A stretch of DNA of 64,000 nucleotides from JAVBOO01 sp031550435. Lineage in GTDB: Bacteria; Bacillota; Clostridia; Lachnospirales; WRAX01. Both the position numbers and the translations under genes were made by a program. This document shows, piece by piece, positions 24,995-34,736 of this stretch (positions are counted from its first letter, which is position 1; each line of letters opens with the position of its first letter). The stretch covers positions 1 to 64,000 of the forward strand of contig JAVBOO010000005.1 of assembly GCA_031550435.1 (NCBI GenBank). Direction: 5' to 3'. The notes below the pieces were generated by a model. It ran no database searches, was not told the DNA's origin, and worked only from the letters and a program-made list of their open reading frames with translations.

Positions 24995-27166
24995 TTGGGT
25001 AAAATACTTGTAGTAGCGGAAAAACCTTCGGTCGGCAGAGATATCGCAAAAGTTCTCGGCTGCAAGCAAAAAGGCGAAGGCTTCTTGTCGAGCGATACTC
25101 ATATCGTTTCTTGGGCAATCGGCCACCTTATAACTCTTGCCGAACCCGAGGACTACGACAAGGCCTATGCAAAATGGAGCATGAAAACACTTCCGATAAT
25201 TCCGCCCGTTATCAATCTCAAACCCGTAACAAAAACCGCAGCTCAGCTGAAAACACTGAAAAATCTTATGAATTCACCGGAAGTCTCCTCCATAATCTGC
25301 GCGACAGATAGCGGACGTGAAGGTGAACTGATATTCAGATATATTTACACATATGTTAAATGCAAAAAACCGTTTTCGAGACTTTGGATATCCAGCATGA
25401 CCGATGCCGCCATCAAAGCGGGTTTTGCCGATATTAAAGACGGCAGTGAATACGATAACCTGTTTCATTCGGCAAAGTGCCGTTCGGAGGCCGACTGGCT
25501 TGTCGGGATAAACGCTTCCAGGGCGTTTACGGTAAAATATAACGCTCTGCTCAGCCTCGGAAGGGTTCAGACCCCGACACTCGCGCTTATAGTCGAGCGC
25601 CAAAACGAAATTACGCGCTTTGTCCCCGAAAATTTTTACGAGGTTTTGGCCGAATTCGAACCGAAATACCTCGGAAAGTACTTTGACAAAAAAGCAAACT
25701 CATCGCGTATAGATAACGAGGAAAAAGCGGACGCAATTGTCGGTAAAACGAACGAAAAACATGGTTTCGTCAAATCGATCGAAAGTGAAGAAAAAAAAAT
25801 CCCCCACCCTCTGCTTTATGATCTAACCGAGCTGCAACGAGACTGCAACAAGCGCTTCGGATATTCCGCCGCAAAAACATTGAGTATTGCTCAGGATTTG
25901 TATGAAAAGAAAAAACTGATTACATACCCGAGAACCGACAGCAGATATTTGAGCGAAGACATGGTACCAAAGCTTTCGGACATATTGAAAAGACTTGCTG
26001 ACACACATTACAAACCATATACCGATCATATACTTTCCGCGGGAAGCCTTTCTGTAACCAAACGATTTGTCGATGGTTCGAAAGTCAGCGACCACCACGC
26101 GATTATTCCTTCGGAAACAAAAATCAACGTGGGAACACTGACAAAAGAAGAGCTGAACGTGTTCGACCTTATAGCCAGGCGTTTTATCTGCGTTTTTTAT
26201 CCCGCATATGTTTATAACTCGGTCAAAATAACAACCGAAGTTGAAACCGAGCTGTTCATAACAAAGGGTAAAACTATCGTCGAATACGGCTGGAACGAGA
26301 TATATAAGAATGAACCAAAACAAAAAGACGAAGCCGAAGAGGCAGAACTCCCGAATATCTCCGAGGGCGACAATGTTTTCTTGAAAAAGGCAAAAAAAGA
26401 AAAGAAGACGACAAAACCTCCGGCTCAGTACACAGAAGCGTCCCTGCTTTCCGCTATGGAAAACGCGGGCAAGAACATCGACGACGAGACACTCAGGGAG
26501 CAAATGAAAGATTCAGGCCTCGGAACACCCGCGACAAGAGCGGCGATTATTGAACGGCTCATTGCGGTTAACTATATTTTCAGAAAAGGAAAGTCGCTTG
26601 TTCCGACAGAAAAAGGACTGAAAATCGTCGAGATAATCCCAAACGAGCTGAAATCGTCGGAAACAACCGGAAAATGGGAAAAAGGGCTTGCAAATATCTC
26701 AAAAGGCAGCCTCGATTCTTCAAGGTTCATGCAGAGTATCGAGCGTTATGTGCGATACCTGGTAGACTTTGCAAATAAAAATGATATAATGGTTGCGTTC
26801 CCCGAGGAAAAGAAAAAAACCGGTAAAAAAACAGCGCAAAAGCCTCTCGGAACCTGCCCTCTTTGCTCGAAAGGCAGCGTTCTCGAAAACACAAAAGCTT
26901 ATTACTGTTCCGAATGGAAATCCGGCTGCAAATTTAACATCTGGAAAGACGCGTTAAAAAACTATTGCTATGAACTCAAGCCGGCTGCGCTCTCTAAGCT
27001 TTTAACCGATAAAAAGCTTACCGGAATCGAAATAATTATACCCGATGTTAAGCAAAAACGTCTGTGTGATATAGTGTTTGACTGCAAACTGCCGATAACA
27101 TTAACGGTGACAAACATCAGAACGCATGAAGCTTCAGCATCGTCCGCAGCAAGGGAAACAGTATAG
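24995..27166 (+). CDS. topB: DNA topoisomerase III
   Basis: Type IA topoisomerase for decatenation of DNA. The Toprim domain opens GKILVVAEKPSVGRDIAKVLG with the acidic triad region ATDSGREGELIF. The catalytic Tyr is in ITYPRTDSRYLSED. A C-terminal Cys4 zinc element (CPLCSKGSVL...YYCSEWKSGCKF) follows near residue 630 (in this numbering), then an 80-residue tail. The open frame extends 31 codons upstream to a GTG at 24902, but family alignment puts the start at the TTG just before GKILVV; the ribosome site there is weak. About 723 residues. Confidence 0.94.
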   Translation: MGKILVVAEKPSVGRDIAKVLGCKQKGEGFLSSDTHIVSWAIGHLITLAEPEDYDKAYAKWSMKTLPIIPPVINLKPVTKTAAQLKTLKNLMNSPEVSSIICATDSGREGELIFRYIYTYVKCKKPFSRLWISSMTDAAIKAGFADIKDGSEYDNLFHSAKCRSEADWLVGINASRAFTVKYNALLSLGRVQTPTLALIVERQNEITRFVPENFYEVLAEFEPKYLGKYFDKKANSSRIDNEEKADAIVGKTNEKHGFVKSIESEEKKIPHPLLYDLTELQRDCNKRFGYSAAKTLSIAQDLYEKKKLITYPRTDSRYLSEDMVPKLSDILKRLADTHYKPYTDHILSAGSLSVTKRFVDGSKVSDHHAIIPSETKINVGTLTKEELNVFDLIARRFICVFYPAYVYNSVKITTEVETELFITKGKTIVEYGWNEIYKNEPKQKDEAEEAELPNISEGDNVFLKKAKKEKKTTKPPAQYTEASLLSAMENAGKNIDDETLREQMKDSGLGTPATRAAIIERLIAVNYIFRKGKSLVPTEKGLKIVEIIPNELKSSETTGKWEKGLANISKGSLDSSRFMQSIERYVRYLVDFANKNDIMVAFPEEKKKTGKKTAQKPLGTCPLCSKGSVLENTKAYYCSEWKSGCKFNIWKDALKNYCYELKPAALSKLLTDKKLTGIEIIIPDVKQKRLCDIVFDCKLPITLTVTNIRTHEASASSAARETV

Positions 27167-27181
27167 CCCGGAGATGATAAT

Positions 27182-27856
27182 ATGTCATATGAAAGCCTGT
27201 TTGATATTATAGGCCCGATAATGGTCGGACCTTCAAGTTCACATACCGCAGGAGCCGCCAAAATCGGCAAAATCGCTTACGAATTGTTTGGCGGTATTCC
27301 CGACAAAGCAACAATAATACTTTACGGCTCTTTTGCCAAAACTCATAAGGGTCACGGAACAGATATAGCGATAATTGCCGGACTTTTGGGCTTCAGCCCG
27401 GACGATGAGCGGATCAGGAATGCGTTTGCTCACGCAAAGAAATCCGGAATGGATTATAATTTTGTAATATCGGATAAGCCCGTTCCAAACCAAAACACCG
27501 CGGAAATCAGGATGAAAAGCGCTTCGGGCAAAGAGATGACTGTTGTCGGCGTTTCCGTCGGCGGCGGTAAGATCAACATTATAAACATTGACGGTTTCGC
27601 TGCGAATATAAGCGGGGACAATAATACCCTGCTCGTGTTTCATACGGATGAATTCGGGGCAATAGCGCTCGTAACCGGCGTTTTGGCGGCTAACCGCATA
27701 AATGTCGGTCATATGGAAAGTTCAAGGGCAAACGACAAGGAAAACGCTCTGATGATAATCGAAGCGGACGCGGACGTAAACGAATCGCTCGTCGATGTTA
27801 TATCCGAGCTGCCGCTTGTAAAAAGAGTTATTTTTATTAAAAATACCATAATGTAA
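27182..27856 (+). CDS. sdaAB: L-serine dehydratase, beta subunit
   Basis: Beta chain of the oxygen-sensitive iron-sulfur L-serine dehydratase, which deaminates serine to pyruvate. N-terminal substrate domain with GPIMVGPSSSHTAGAAKIG, then GHGTDIAIIAGLLGF, and a C-terminal ACT domain (about residues 150-222). It starts 15 bases after topB with a GGAG site and is followed 26 bases later by the alpha chain. Confidence 0.96.
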   Translation: MSYESLFDIIGPIMVGPSSSHTAGAAKIGKIAYELFGGIPDKATIILYGSFAKTHKGHGTDIAIIAGLLGFSPDDERIRNAFAHAKKSGMDYNFVISDKPVPNQNTAEIRMKSASGKEMTVVGVSVGGGKINIINIDGFAANISGDNNTLLVFHTDEFGAIALVTGVLAANRINVGHMESSRANDKENALMIIEADADVNESLVDVISELPLVKRVIFIKNTIM

Positions 27857-27882
27857 ACGTAAAACACTTGAAGGTGACAGAC

Positions 27883-28821
27883 TTGTATTTTAGATTTGAA
27901 ACTATCGAAGAACTAAACCAGATGTCTAAAGAGCTTGACATGAAAATCAGCGACATAATGGTGGAACGCGAAATGCTGACATCAGGGCTGAAGAGAGAGG
28001 ACATCATTTATCAGATGTCTCAAAGCGCCGATGTTATGAACAATTCGATACAGAAAGGTATAGCCGGGGTAAGCTCGGTCACCGGCCTGACGGGCTTTGA
28101 TGCCGCGAAACTTTATAAATACCTGAGAGAGGGCAATGAAACCGTGAGCGGCTCGGCAACGCTTTATGCTGTATGCTATGCGATAGCCGCAAACGAGTTT
28201 AACGCTTCGATGGGTTTGATTTGTGCGAGCCCGACAGCAGGTTCCTGCGGCGTTTTGCCGGGAGTTTTGTTTGCTTTGAAAGACAATTTTGAACTTTCCG
28301 GCAAACAAATTGTCGAATTTCTCCTGACTGCCGGAGCATACGGGCTGGTTATAGCAAATCTGGCTTCGATTTCCGGTTCGGCAGGCGGCTGTCAGGCAGA
28401 GGTAGGCTCCGCAAGCGGAATGGCCGCAGCCGCGGCTGTCATCGCAAGGGGCGGCTCAAACGAGCAAGCCGCTCATGCTTGCGCTATGGCTCTAAAAAAT
28501 CTTCTCGGGCTTGTTTGCGACCCTGTCGCGGGCCTTGTTGAAATACCCTGCGTAAAGAGAAACGCAATCGGTGCCGCAAACGCGTTGATGTGCTGTGATT
28601 TGGCGCTTGCCGGTATAGAAAGCCGCATACCCTGTGACGAAGTTATAACGGCTATGGGCGAAATCGGCGGACTTATGCCGCTTGCTTTGAGAGAAACAGC
28701 TCTCGGAGGTCTTGCTTCAACGCCGACAGGTAAACAAATTGAGACCCGTGTTCTCCACAAAAAAGGCAAGAAAACAGGCCTTTCTTCCGACGCGCCGGAG
28801 AGAAAATTTATTGCCGAGTAA
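27883..28821 (+). CDS. sdaAA: L-serine dehydratase, iron-sulfur alpha subunit
   Basis: Carries the 4Fe-4S cluster of the serine dehydratase. Cysteines expected as ligands appear in ASPTAGSCGVLPG, CDPVAGLVEIPC and the following segment. A TTG at 27883 with AAGGTG six bases upstream is preferred; a TTG at 27868 would add five residues without a ribosome site. About 312 residues. The cluster makes the enzyme an anaerobic amino-acid catabolism step. Confidence 0.95.
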   Translation: MYFRFETIEELNQMSKELDMKISDIMVEREMLTSGLKREDIIYQMSQSADVMNNSIQKGIAGVSSVTGLTGFDAAKLYKYLREGNETVSGSATLYAVCYAIAANEFNASMGLICASPTAGSCGVLPGVLFALKDNFELSGKQIVEFLLTAGAYGLVIANLASISGSAGGCQAEVGSASGMAAAAAVIARGGSNEQAAHACAMALKNLLGLVCDPVAGLVEIPCVKRNAIGAANALMCCDLALAGIESRIPCDEVITAMGEIGGLMPLALRETALGGLASTPTGKQIETRVLHKKGKKTGLSSDAPERKFIAE

Positions 28822-28889
28822 AGCCTGACGGTAACCTCGGCATCTTTAGTCCTATTTTGGATAAAACGATTTTTAACAACCAAATACAA

Positions 28890-28970
28890 TCGCTTTTATT
28901 ACCGCGCCGCCAATCTGACAACAGTTTGCGGCGTAACCTCTCGGGCATTGGGTTCGTTTAAAGGGGTGGC
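28890..28970 (-). repeat. Structured intergenic repeat, family A, copy 3 (inverted)
   Basis: Read on the minus strand: CCACCCCTTT, then CGAGAGG, then a core opening CGCCGC, containing GTTGTC and AGATT, and closing GCGGCG..GTAATA. The core stem is 6 perfect base pairs (CGCCGC with GCGGCG). It lies between sdaAA and rqcH, opposite in orientation to both. Confidence 0.6.
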
Positions 28971-29013
28971 TAAATCTTTCACGGTTTAGTCCGGAAATAG
29001 TTCGGAGGGTAAC

Positions 29014-30771
29014 ATGGCATTTGACGGATTTATTATTGCAAACATTGTACACGAGCTGAGAGAAAAGCTTGTCGGGGGGCGTATCGAGAAAATATCTCAG
29101 CCCGAATCCGAAGAGATTGTTCTGGCTGTCAGAAACAATAACGGGAATCACAAGCTTTTGCTGACATCAAACGCTTCTCATCCCAGAATATGCCTGACAG
29201 AAACTGCTAAGGACAATCCCATGACTGCGCCGCTTTTTTGCATGGTACTAAGAAAGCATTTGAAAAGCGGAAGAATCGTTGACATAACTCAGCCGGACTT
29301 TGAAAGAATCGTTCATATCAAAATTGAAGCCGTAAACGAAATGGGCTACATGACAAACAAGACGCTTATAGCCGAAATTATGGGCAAGCACTCAAACGTC
29401 ATTCTCGTTTCAGATGACGGTATTATACTGGATTCCTCAAAACATATCAGCTTTGACAAAAGCTCCGTACGTGAAGTTCTGCCGGGGAAAAAATACGAAA
29501 ATCCGCCTTCGCAGAATAAGCTTAACCCTATGTTTTTCGATGAATCCGCATTTTATGAAAAAGCAAAAGCATCGCCGGGAACGAAAATCCAAAGTCTTGT
29601 TTATCAGGGCTATACAGGTATCAGTCCCGTGAGCGCAAGCGAACTTTGCTGTCGCGCGGACATCGACGCTTCGTGCTACTGCGGTGAAGCCGACAGCCGA
29701 GCGCTCGAAAGGCTTGCAGGAGAGATGCGAAGTCTTTTCGACGATACAAAAAACGGTGTTTTCCGCCCCGTTGTATACTTCGATGAAAAAAAAACCGCAG
29801 TTGAATTTTCGGCATTTGAACTTCGGCATTTTTTAGTATATAATAAAACCAATTACGAAAGCGTTTCTCAGGCCGTCGAACTGTTCTATTCCGAGAGGCG
29901 GGGCAGCTCCTCAGTCAACCAAAAAAACCGGGATACAGCAAAACTCGTAAAATCTAACATTGAGCGCTGCCTGAAAAAAAGAGAGCTGCTTGAAGTCTCG
30001 TTTAAGGAAACCGAAAACCGAGAACAATACCGTATTTACGGCGAACTTTTGCGGGCAAATATTTACCTTGCCGAAAAAGGTATGACCGAACTCACAGTTC
30101 AAAACTATTTTGACCCTGAGTGCCGCAATATTACTCTCGAACTCGACAAGGACAAAACTCCGTCTGAAAACATGCAATCATACTTTAAGCTGTATAACAA
30201 GCTGAAAAGAACTTACAGCGCAGTTTTGCAGCAAACCGACCAAAACAACGAGGAGATCGCGTATTTTGAGAGCGTGCTCGACTCACTCGAAAACTGTTCG
30301 AGTGATGCTGATATAGACGAAATAAAGGCGGAGCTTGCCGGCGGAGGCTATGCGGGCAAGAAATCCGGAAAACAGCAGAAGAAAAAGAAAACAGGTCCGC
30401 TGAGATATACCGCGACTGACGGAACTTTAATTTATGTCGGCAAAAACAATATACAAAACGATGAGCTTACGCTAAAAACCGCAATGCCCTACGATATTTG
30501 GCTGCACACAAAAAACATACCCGGTTCGCATGTTATTATTAAGTTAGACGGAAAAAGCGCATCAGACCAAACAATTACCGAAGCGGCAAAGCTCGCATGT
30601 TATCACTCCAAGGCAAGAGGAGCCGTGCCGACGGCTGTTGACTACTGTCAGCGCAAATATGTTAAAAAACCTGCCGGCGCAAAACCCGGCAAAGTCATAT
30701 ACGACAACTATAAAACAGCCTATGTTTCCTGCGATAAAGAGGAAGCCGAAAAAATGCTTACAAAACAGTAG
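29014..30771 (+). CDS. rqcH: Rqc2/RqcH-type NFACT protein (ribosome quality control)
   Basis: Binds 50S subunits that carry stalled peptidyl-tRNA and directs C-terminal alanine tailing for degradation. Older annotations call it fibronectin-binding protein. NFACT-N domain at residues 1 to about 210 (MAFDGFIIANIVHELREKL, ISQPESEEIVLA), a long coiled-coil and helix-hairpin-helix middle (about 280-440), and NFACT-R at about 460-560 (YVGKNNIQNDELT, DIWLHTKNIPGSHV). Length 585 matches. ATG follows a GGAGG site. Confidence 0.95.
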   Translation: MAFDGFIIANIVHELREKLVGGRIEKISQPESEEIVLAVRNNNGNHKLLLTSNASHPRICLTETAKDNPMTAPLFCMVLRKHLKSGRIVDITQPDFERIVHIKIEAVNEMGYMTNKTLIAEIMGKHSNVILVSDDGIILDSSKHISFDKSSVREVLPGKKYENPPSQNKLNPMFFDESAFYEKAKASPGTKIQSLVYQGYTGISPVSASELCCRADIDASCYCGEADSRALERLAGEMRSLFDDTKNGVFRPVVYFDEKKTAVEFSAFELRHFLVYNKTNYESVSQAVELFYSERRGSSSVNQKNRDTAKLVKSNIERCLKKRELLEVSFKETENREQYRIYGELLRANIYLAEKGMTELTVQNYFDPECRNITLELDKDKTPSENMQSYFKLYNKLKRTYSAVLQQTDQNNEEIAYFESVLDSLENCSSDADIDEIKAELAGGGYAGKKSGKQQKKKKTGPLRYTATDGTLIYVGKNNIQNDELTLKTAMPYDIWLHTKNIPGSHVIIKLDGKSASDQTITEAAKLACYHSKARGAVPTAVDYCQRKYVKKPAGAKPGKVIYDNYKTAYVSCDKEEAEKMLTKQ

Positions 30772-30832
30772 CTATCCGTGAAACTGCGGCTTGACAGGGT
30801 TTTGCTTAAACGACAAAGACTCGGGTGAAAAT

Positions 30833-31774
30833 ATGGAATACGTTGTATCTCTTGAATCGATTGTTAAAGAGTTTGAACTGACACAGCTTAATACTCAAGT
30901 CAGCCTTGAAGATAAGTGCGTTTACCGCGCCGACGTTAACAGGCTTGCTTTACAGCTTACAGGCTACTTTGATTATTTTGAGTGCGAAAGAGTGCAGATA
31001 CTCGGCTTGGTAGAGCATTCGTATCTTAACCATATCGGCGAACAGGCTCGTTCACTTCTTTTTGAAGAGCTTTTTAAATGCAATATACCCTGTCTCGTTT
31101 TGGCGAGAGATCTTGCTCCGTACCCCGAGATGCTGTACTATGCGACAAAAAACGATGTGCCCATATTCTCGACCTCGATGACCACAACAGATTTTATGGG
31201 CGAGATTATAAGATGGCTTAGAGTTTGTCTAGCGCAAAGAGTGACCATACACGGCGTTCTGATCGATGTGTACGGCGAAGGCCTTCTCCTGATGGGTGAA
31301 AGCGGTATAGGCAAAAGCGAAACCGCTATCGAGCTTATAAAAAGAGGACACAGATTTGTCGCGGACGATGCCGTCGAAATCAAAAGAGTGTCTAATCAGA
31401 CTCTTATAGGCTCTTGCCCTGAGATCATCAAATATTTCATCGAACTTAGGGGTATCGGAATAATCGATATACGCCAAATGTTCGGCGTCGAATCCATCAG
31501 GGCGACTCAAACTATCGACCTTGTTATAAAACTCGAAACATGGGATCAAAATAAGGAATATGACAGATTCGGTTTGCACGAGGAGTATATCGAAATACTC
31601 GGGAATAAAGTTACCTGTGTAACCATACCTGTCCGCCCGGGCAGAAACCTGGCCGTAATTTGCGAAGCTGCGGCCATAAACCACAGACAAAAGAAAATGG
31701 GCTACAATGCGGCAGAAATGCTTAACGAGCGAGTATCGAACAATGTTAAAGCAAACTCTCCTAACGGGAAGTAA
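30833..31774 (+). CDS. hprK: HPr kinase/phosphorylase
   Basis: Phosphorylates Ser46 of HPr and Crh in response to glycolytic state, the master switch of carbon catabolite repression in Firmicutes. Walker A is GESGIGKS, and the family signature ELRGIGIIDIRQMFGVESIR contains the second ATPase region. An upstream in-frame ATG at 30791 lacks a ribosome site; ATG at 30833 gives 313 residues, the usual length. Crh, its likely target, lies 3 kb downstream in the same gene run. Confidence 0.96.
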   Translation: MEYVVSLESIVKEFELTQLNTQVSLEDKCVYRADVNRLALQLTGYFDYFECERVQILGLVEHSYLNHIGEQARSLLFEELFKCNIPCLVLARDLAPYPEMLYYATKNDVPIFSTSMTTTDFMGEIIRWLRVCLAQRVTIHGVLIDVYGEGLLLMGESGIGKSETAIELIKRGHRFVADDAVEIKRVSNQTLIGSCPEIIKYFIELRGIGIIDIRQMFGVESIRATQTIDLVIKLETWDQNKEYDRFGLHEEYIEILGNKVTCVTIPVRPGRNLAVICEAAAINHRQKKMGYNAAEMLNERVSNNVKANSPNGK

Positions 31775-31956
31775 TGCGTCACTGCTCCCCGCATCTTAGC
31801 AACAATGCGTGAGCCTGCCGAAAAAACAAACACGGCTTTCGACTCGCTACTTTAAAAGCGCCAAAAAACGCCACATAAAAGTAAAACACCGATATCGTAA
31901 TTATTCGGTACCGGCAATAATAGAATTTTTGTAAAGCAGTTAAGGAGTGCCGTAAA

Positions 31957-32865
31957 ATAGAACATATATTATCCGAGCTTATAAGCTTTATTCCAAAAGA
32001 AAACATTCTTCCGAACGAACCGATGAGCCTACATTCAACTTTCAAAGTCGGGGGAAACGCGGACTTATTCATTGTACCCAACAGTGCGGAAGCACTGGTA
32101 AAAGCAATCTCCGTATTAAAATCGCATATGCAGCCGTATTTTATAATCGGCAACGGTTCGAATCTCGTTGTTTCGGACACCGGAGTAAGGGCAGCCGTAA
32201 TATCGACCTGCGGTATAAAAGGCATAGAAAAATGCGGCGCTAATTCCGTAACAGCGTATGCAGGTGAATCTCTTGCCGCCGTTGCGGCATTTTGCGCTGC
32301 AAACAGCCTCACGGGTATGGAGTTTGCTTCCGGCATACCGGGAACCTTCGGAGGTGCGGTTTATATGAACGCGGGGGCATACGACGGCGAAATGTGCGGT
32401 ATAGTCAAGACCGTAACGGTTACCGACGAAAACGGTAATATACGGGAGCTTGATAATTCCGGCCTGAAGTTCGGTTACAGATCGAGCTTGCTCCAAAACG
32501 AAAAATCGGTTATGCTTAGAGGGACGATAGAGTTATGCCCCGGGGATAAAAGCGCTATCAAGGCCAAAATGCTTGATTTTAATTCGAGAAGAGCAGAGAA
32601 ACAGCCGCTTGATTTTCCCAGCGCCGGAAGTACGTTTAAACGTCCCGACGGATATTTTGCGGGAAAACTGATTATGGACACGGGACTTTCCGGCTTTTCT
32701 GTCGGCGGAGCTCAGGTTTCTCCGAAGCACTGCGGTTTTATCGTGAACACGGGCGGAGCTACGGCACATGATATTTTAACGCTTATAAACACTGTCAGAG
32801 AAAAAGTCAGCGACAAGTTCGGAGTAGTATTGGAGCCGGAAGTCAGACTTCTGGGTGACTTCTGA
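31957..32865 (+). CDS. murB: UDP-N-acetylmuramate dehydrogenase, with an apparent ATA start
   Basis: Reduces UDP-GlcNAc-enolpyruvate to UDP-MurNAc with NADPH and FAD. Motifs: HSTFKVGGNADLF, GNGSNLVVSDTG, GIPGTFGGAVYMNAGAYD, YRSSLLQ and the C-terminal AGSTFKRP with a final LEPEVRLLG. Conserved N-terminal sequence (IPKENILPNEPMS) starts upstream of the first ATG (32023). Between the in-frame stop at 31921 and that ATG there is no ATG, GTG or TTG. An ATA at 31957 sits 9 bases after a perfect AAGGAG and gives 302 residues, the usual length for this type. Either a rare ATA start or a mutated ATG is likely. Confidence 0.93.
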   Translation: MEHILSELISFIPKENILPNEPMSLHSTFKVGGNADLFIVPNSAEALVKAISVLKSHMQPYFIIGNGSNLVVSDTGVRAAVISTCGIKGIEKCGANSVTAYAGESLAAVAAFCAANSLTGMEFASGIPGTFGGAVYMNAGAYDGEMCGIVKTVTVTDENGNIRELDNSGLKFGYRSSLLQNEKSVMLRGTIELCPGDKSAIKAKMLDFNSRRAEKQPLDFPSAGSTFKRPDGYFAGKLIMDTGLSGFSVGGAQVSPKHCGFIVNTGGATAHDILTLINTVREKVSDKFGVVLEPEVRLLGDF

Positions 32866-32886
32866 TAAAAGACAAAGGAGGCAAGT

Positions 32887-33747
32887 ATGCAGCTGATTAT
32901 TGTAACGGGCATGTCCGGCGCAGGCAAAACAACGGTTCTTAAGATACTGGAAGACATGGGCTATTACTGTGTCGATAACATGCCTCCTCAGCTCATAACA
33001 AAGTTTTCGGAGGTATGTTTTCAGTCAAACTCCCTTATCGAGAAAGTCGGTTTGGGTATAGATATTCGCGGAGGAAAGCTTTTTAACGACCTGCTCCCGG
33101 CTCTGGAACAAATGGACAAAGAACAGTACCAATATACGATAATCTTTTTGGACTCAAGCGACGACACACTTGTAAAAAGGTTTAACGAAACCCGCAGAAG
33201 CCACCCCCTCGCAAAAGATATGCGAATTATCGACGGTATAAAGCAGGAACGCGAGCTTTTAAAAAATGTAAAAGATAAGTCGACCCATATTATCGACACC
33301 AGTCACACTTTGACACGCGAACTGCGCGAGAAGGTCGCCGAAATCGCGACAGGAAACAAGGCATTTGACAGCCTTATGATAACCGTTCTATCCTTTGGCT
33401 TTAAACACGGATTGCCGACAGATTCCGACCTCGTTTTTGACGTTCGCTTCCTACCGAACCCGTTTTACATCTCTGAGCTTAAGGCCCTCTCTGGAAACGA
33501 CAAGCCTGTGGCCGACTACGTTCTCGGGTTTGAGGTAAGCAAAAAATTCCTGTCTATGACGAACGATATGCTGAAATTCTTGGTGCCGAACTATATCAAC
33601 GAAGGCAAAAACCAGCTTGTTATCAGTATAGGCTGTACAGGTGGCAGACACAGGTCTGTTGCACTTGCAAACGAAGTATATAACGAACTGCTTAATTCCG
33701 GCTATAACGTCTATCTCAAACACAGGGACTGCTCTTTGGGCGGATAA
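32887..33747 (+). CDS. rapZ: RapZ/YvcJ nucleotide-binding protein
   Basis: P-loop protein of the RapZ/YvcJ family, linked in different bacteria to small-RNA decay, competence and amino-sugar sensing. Walker A TGMSGAGKTTVL at the N-terminus, family motifs DNMPPQLI, FLDSSDDTLVKRFNETRRSHPL, SFGFKHGLP and the C-terminal GCTGGRHRSV. Length 286 is normal. GGAGG precedes the ATG. The usual next gene, yvcK, is absent here and whiA follows directly. Confidence 0.95.
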   Translation: MQLIIVTGMSGAGKTTVLKILEDMGYYCVDNMPPQLITKFSEVCFQSNSLIEKVGLGIDIRGGKLFNDLLPALEQMDKEQYQYTIIFLDSSDDTLVKRFNETRRSHPLAKDMRIIDGIKQERELLKNVKDKSTHIIDTSHTLTRELREKVAEIATGNKAFDSLMITVLSFGFKHGLPTDSDLVFDVRFLPNPFYISELKALSGNDKPVADYVLGFEVSKKFLSMTNDMLKFLVPNYINEGKNQLVISIGCTGGRHRSVALANEVYNELLNSGYNVYLKHRDCSLGG

Positions 33748-33783
33748 GACTGCGGCATTCGGCGGATTATTAAAGGTGGCATC

Positions 33784-34725
33784 ATGTCATTTTCTTCAAA
33801 AGTAAAATTCGAAATCGCTGCTATATACGATAAAAACAGGCATTGTCAAATCGCCGAGCTTGCCGCCGTTATTAACTATACGGGGATAGTGACGGGCGAA
33901 GCCTCTGAACTTAGGATACTTGTACACTCCGAAAGCGAACTCGTCGTAATAAAGTTTATTAAGCTTGTACATCTTCTTTTCGGCTACAGCTGCAAAAAGG
34001 TTTTCATCGACGAATCACTGAAACAGGCCACTGTTAACGACAGCGAAGTCTCGGCAAAAATTTTGTTTACGACAGGGTTGATACACTCAGGCCGAGCCAT
34101 ACCCGAGAAACATGTAAACAAGCTTGTTACCAAGAACGAGTGCTGCAAGAAAGCTTACATACGGGGAGCGTTTTTCTGTTCCGGTTCGGTAAGCGACCCC
34201 GACAAATGCTATCATCTCGAGCTTGTCCACGACACGCTGCGGCTTGCGGCAGACCTTAGCGAGACTGTTAACAGCTTCGGGCCCGAAACCAGAATAATCG
34301 AGCGCAAGGGCAGCTTTGTTGTCTATGCAAAAGAGGCCGGGCAAATTGTCGATATCCTAAACATCATCGGCTCGCATACAGCGCTTCTGGAATACGAGAA
34401 CGCACGCGTCGAGAAAGATATGAACAACTATATAAACAGAAAGATAAATTTTTCAAACGCCAACGACGACAAAACTATTGCCGCTGCTGTTACCCAAACA
34501 AGCGACATCGTGCTGTTAAAGGAAAGGGATATATTAAAAACCTTGCCGGCTCAGCTTCAGGCAATCGCGGAAATCAGGCTCGAGAACCCTCAGCTGTCTT
34601 TGAAAGAACTAGGAGAAATGCTCAATCCTCCGCTTTCAAAGTCGGGAGTTAACCATAGACTCAGAAAAATAACGGCTATAGCCGAAAAAATAAAAAATGC
34701 TATTAATACCACGGTTAAATCATAA
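33784..34725 (+). CDS. whiA: WhiA DNA-binding protein
   Basis: A two-domain protein of Gram-positives: a degenerate LAGLIDADG homing-endonuclease fold (about residues 1-210) and a C-terminal helix-turn-helix (LSLKELGEMLNPPLSKSGVNHRL). It drives sporulation genes in Streptomyces and affects division and chromosome segregation in Bacillus. Motifs CCKKAYIRGAFFCSGSVSDP and HLELVH are typical. Length 313 is normal. It sits between rapZ and crh as in Bacillus, minus yvcK. Confidence 0.96.
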   Translation: MSFSSKVKFEIAAIYDKNRHCQIAELAAVINYTGIVTGEASELRILVHSESELVVIKFIKLVHLLFGYSCKKVFIDESLKQATVNDSEVSAKILFTTGLIHSGRAIPEKHVNKLVTKNECCKKAYIRGAFFCSGSVSDPDKCYHLELVHDTLRLAADLSETVNSFGPETRIIERKGSFVVYAKEAGQIVDILNIIGSHTALLEYENARVEKDMNNYINRKINFSNANDDKTIAAAVTQTSDIVLLKERDILKTLPAQLQAIAEIRLENPQLSLKELGEMLNPPLSKSGVNHRLRKITAIAEKIKNAINTTVKS

Positions 34726-34736
34726 ACGATTTGATC

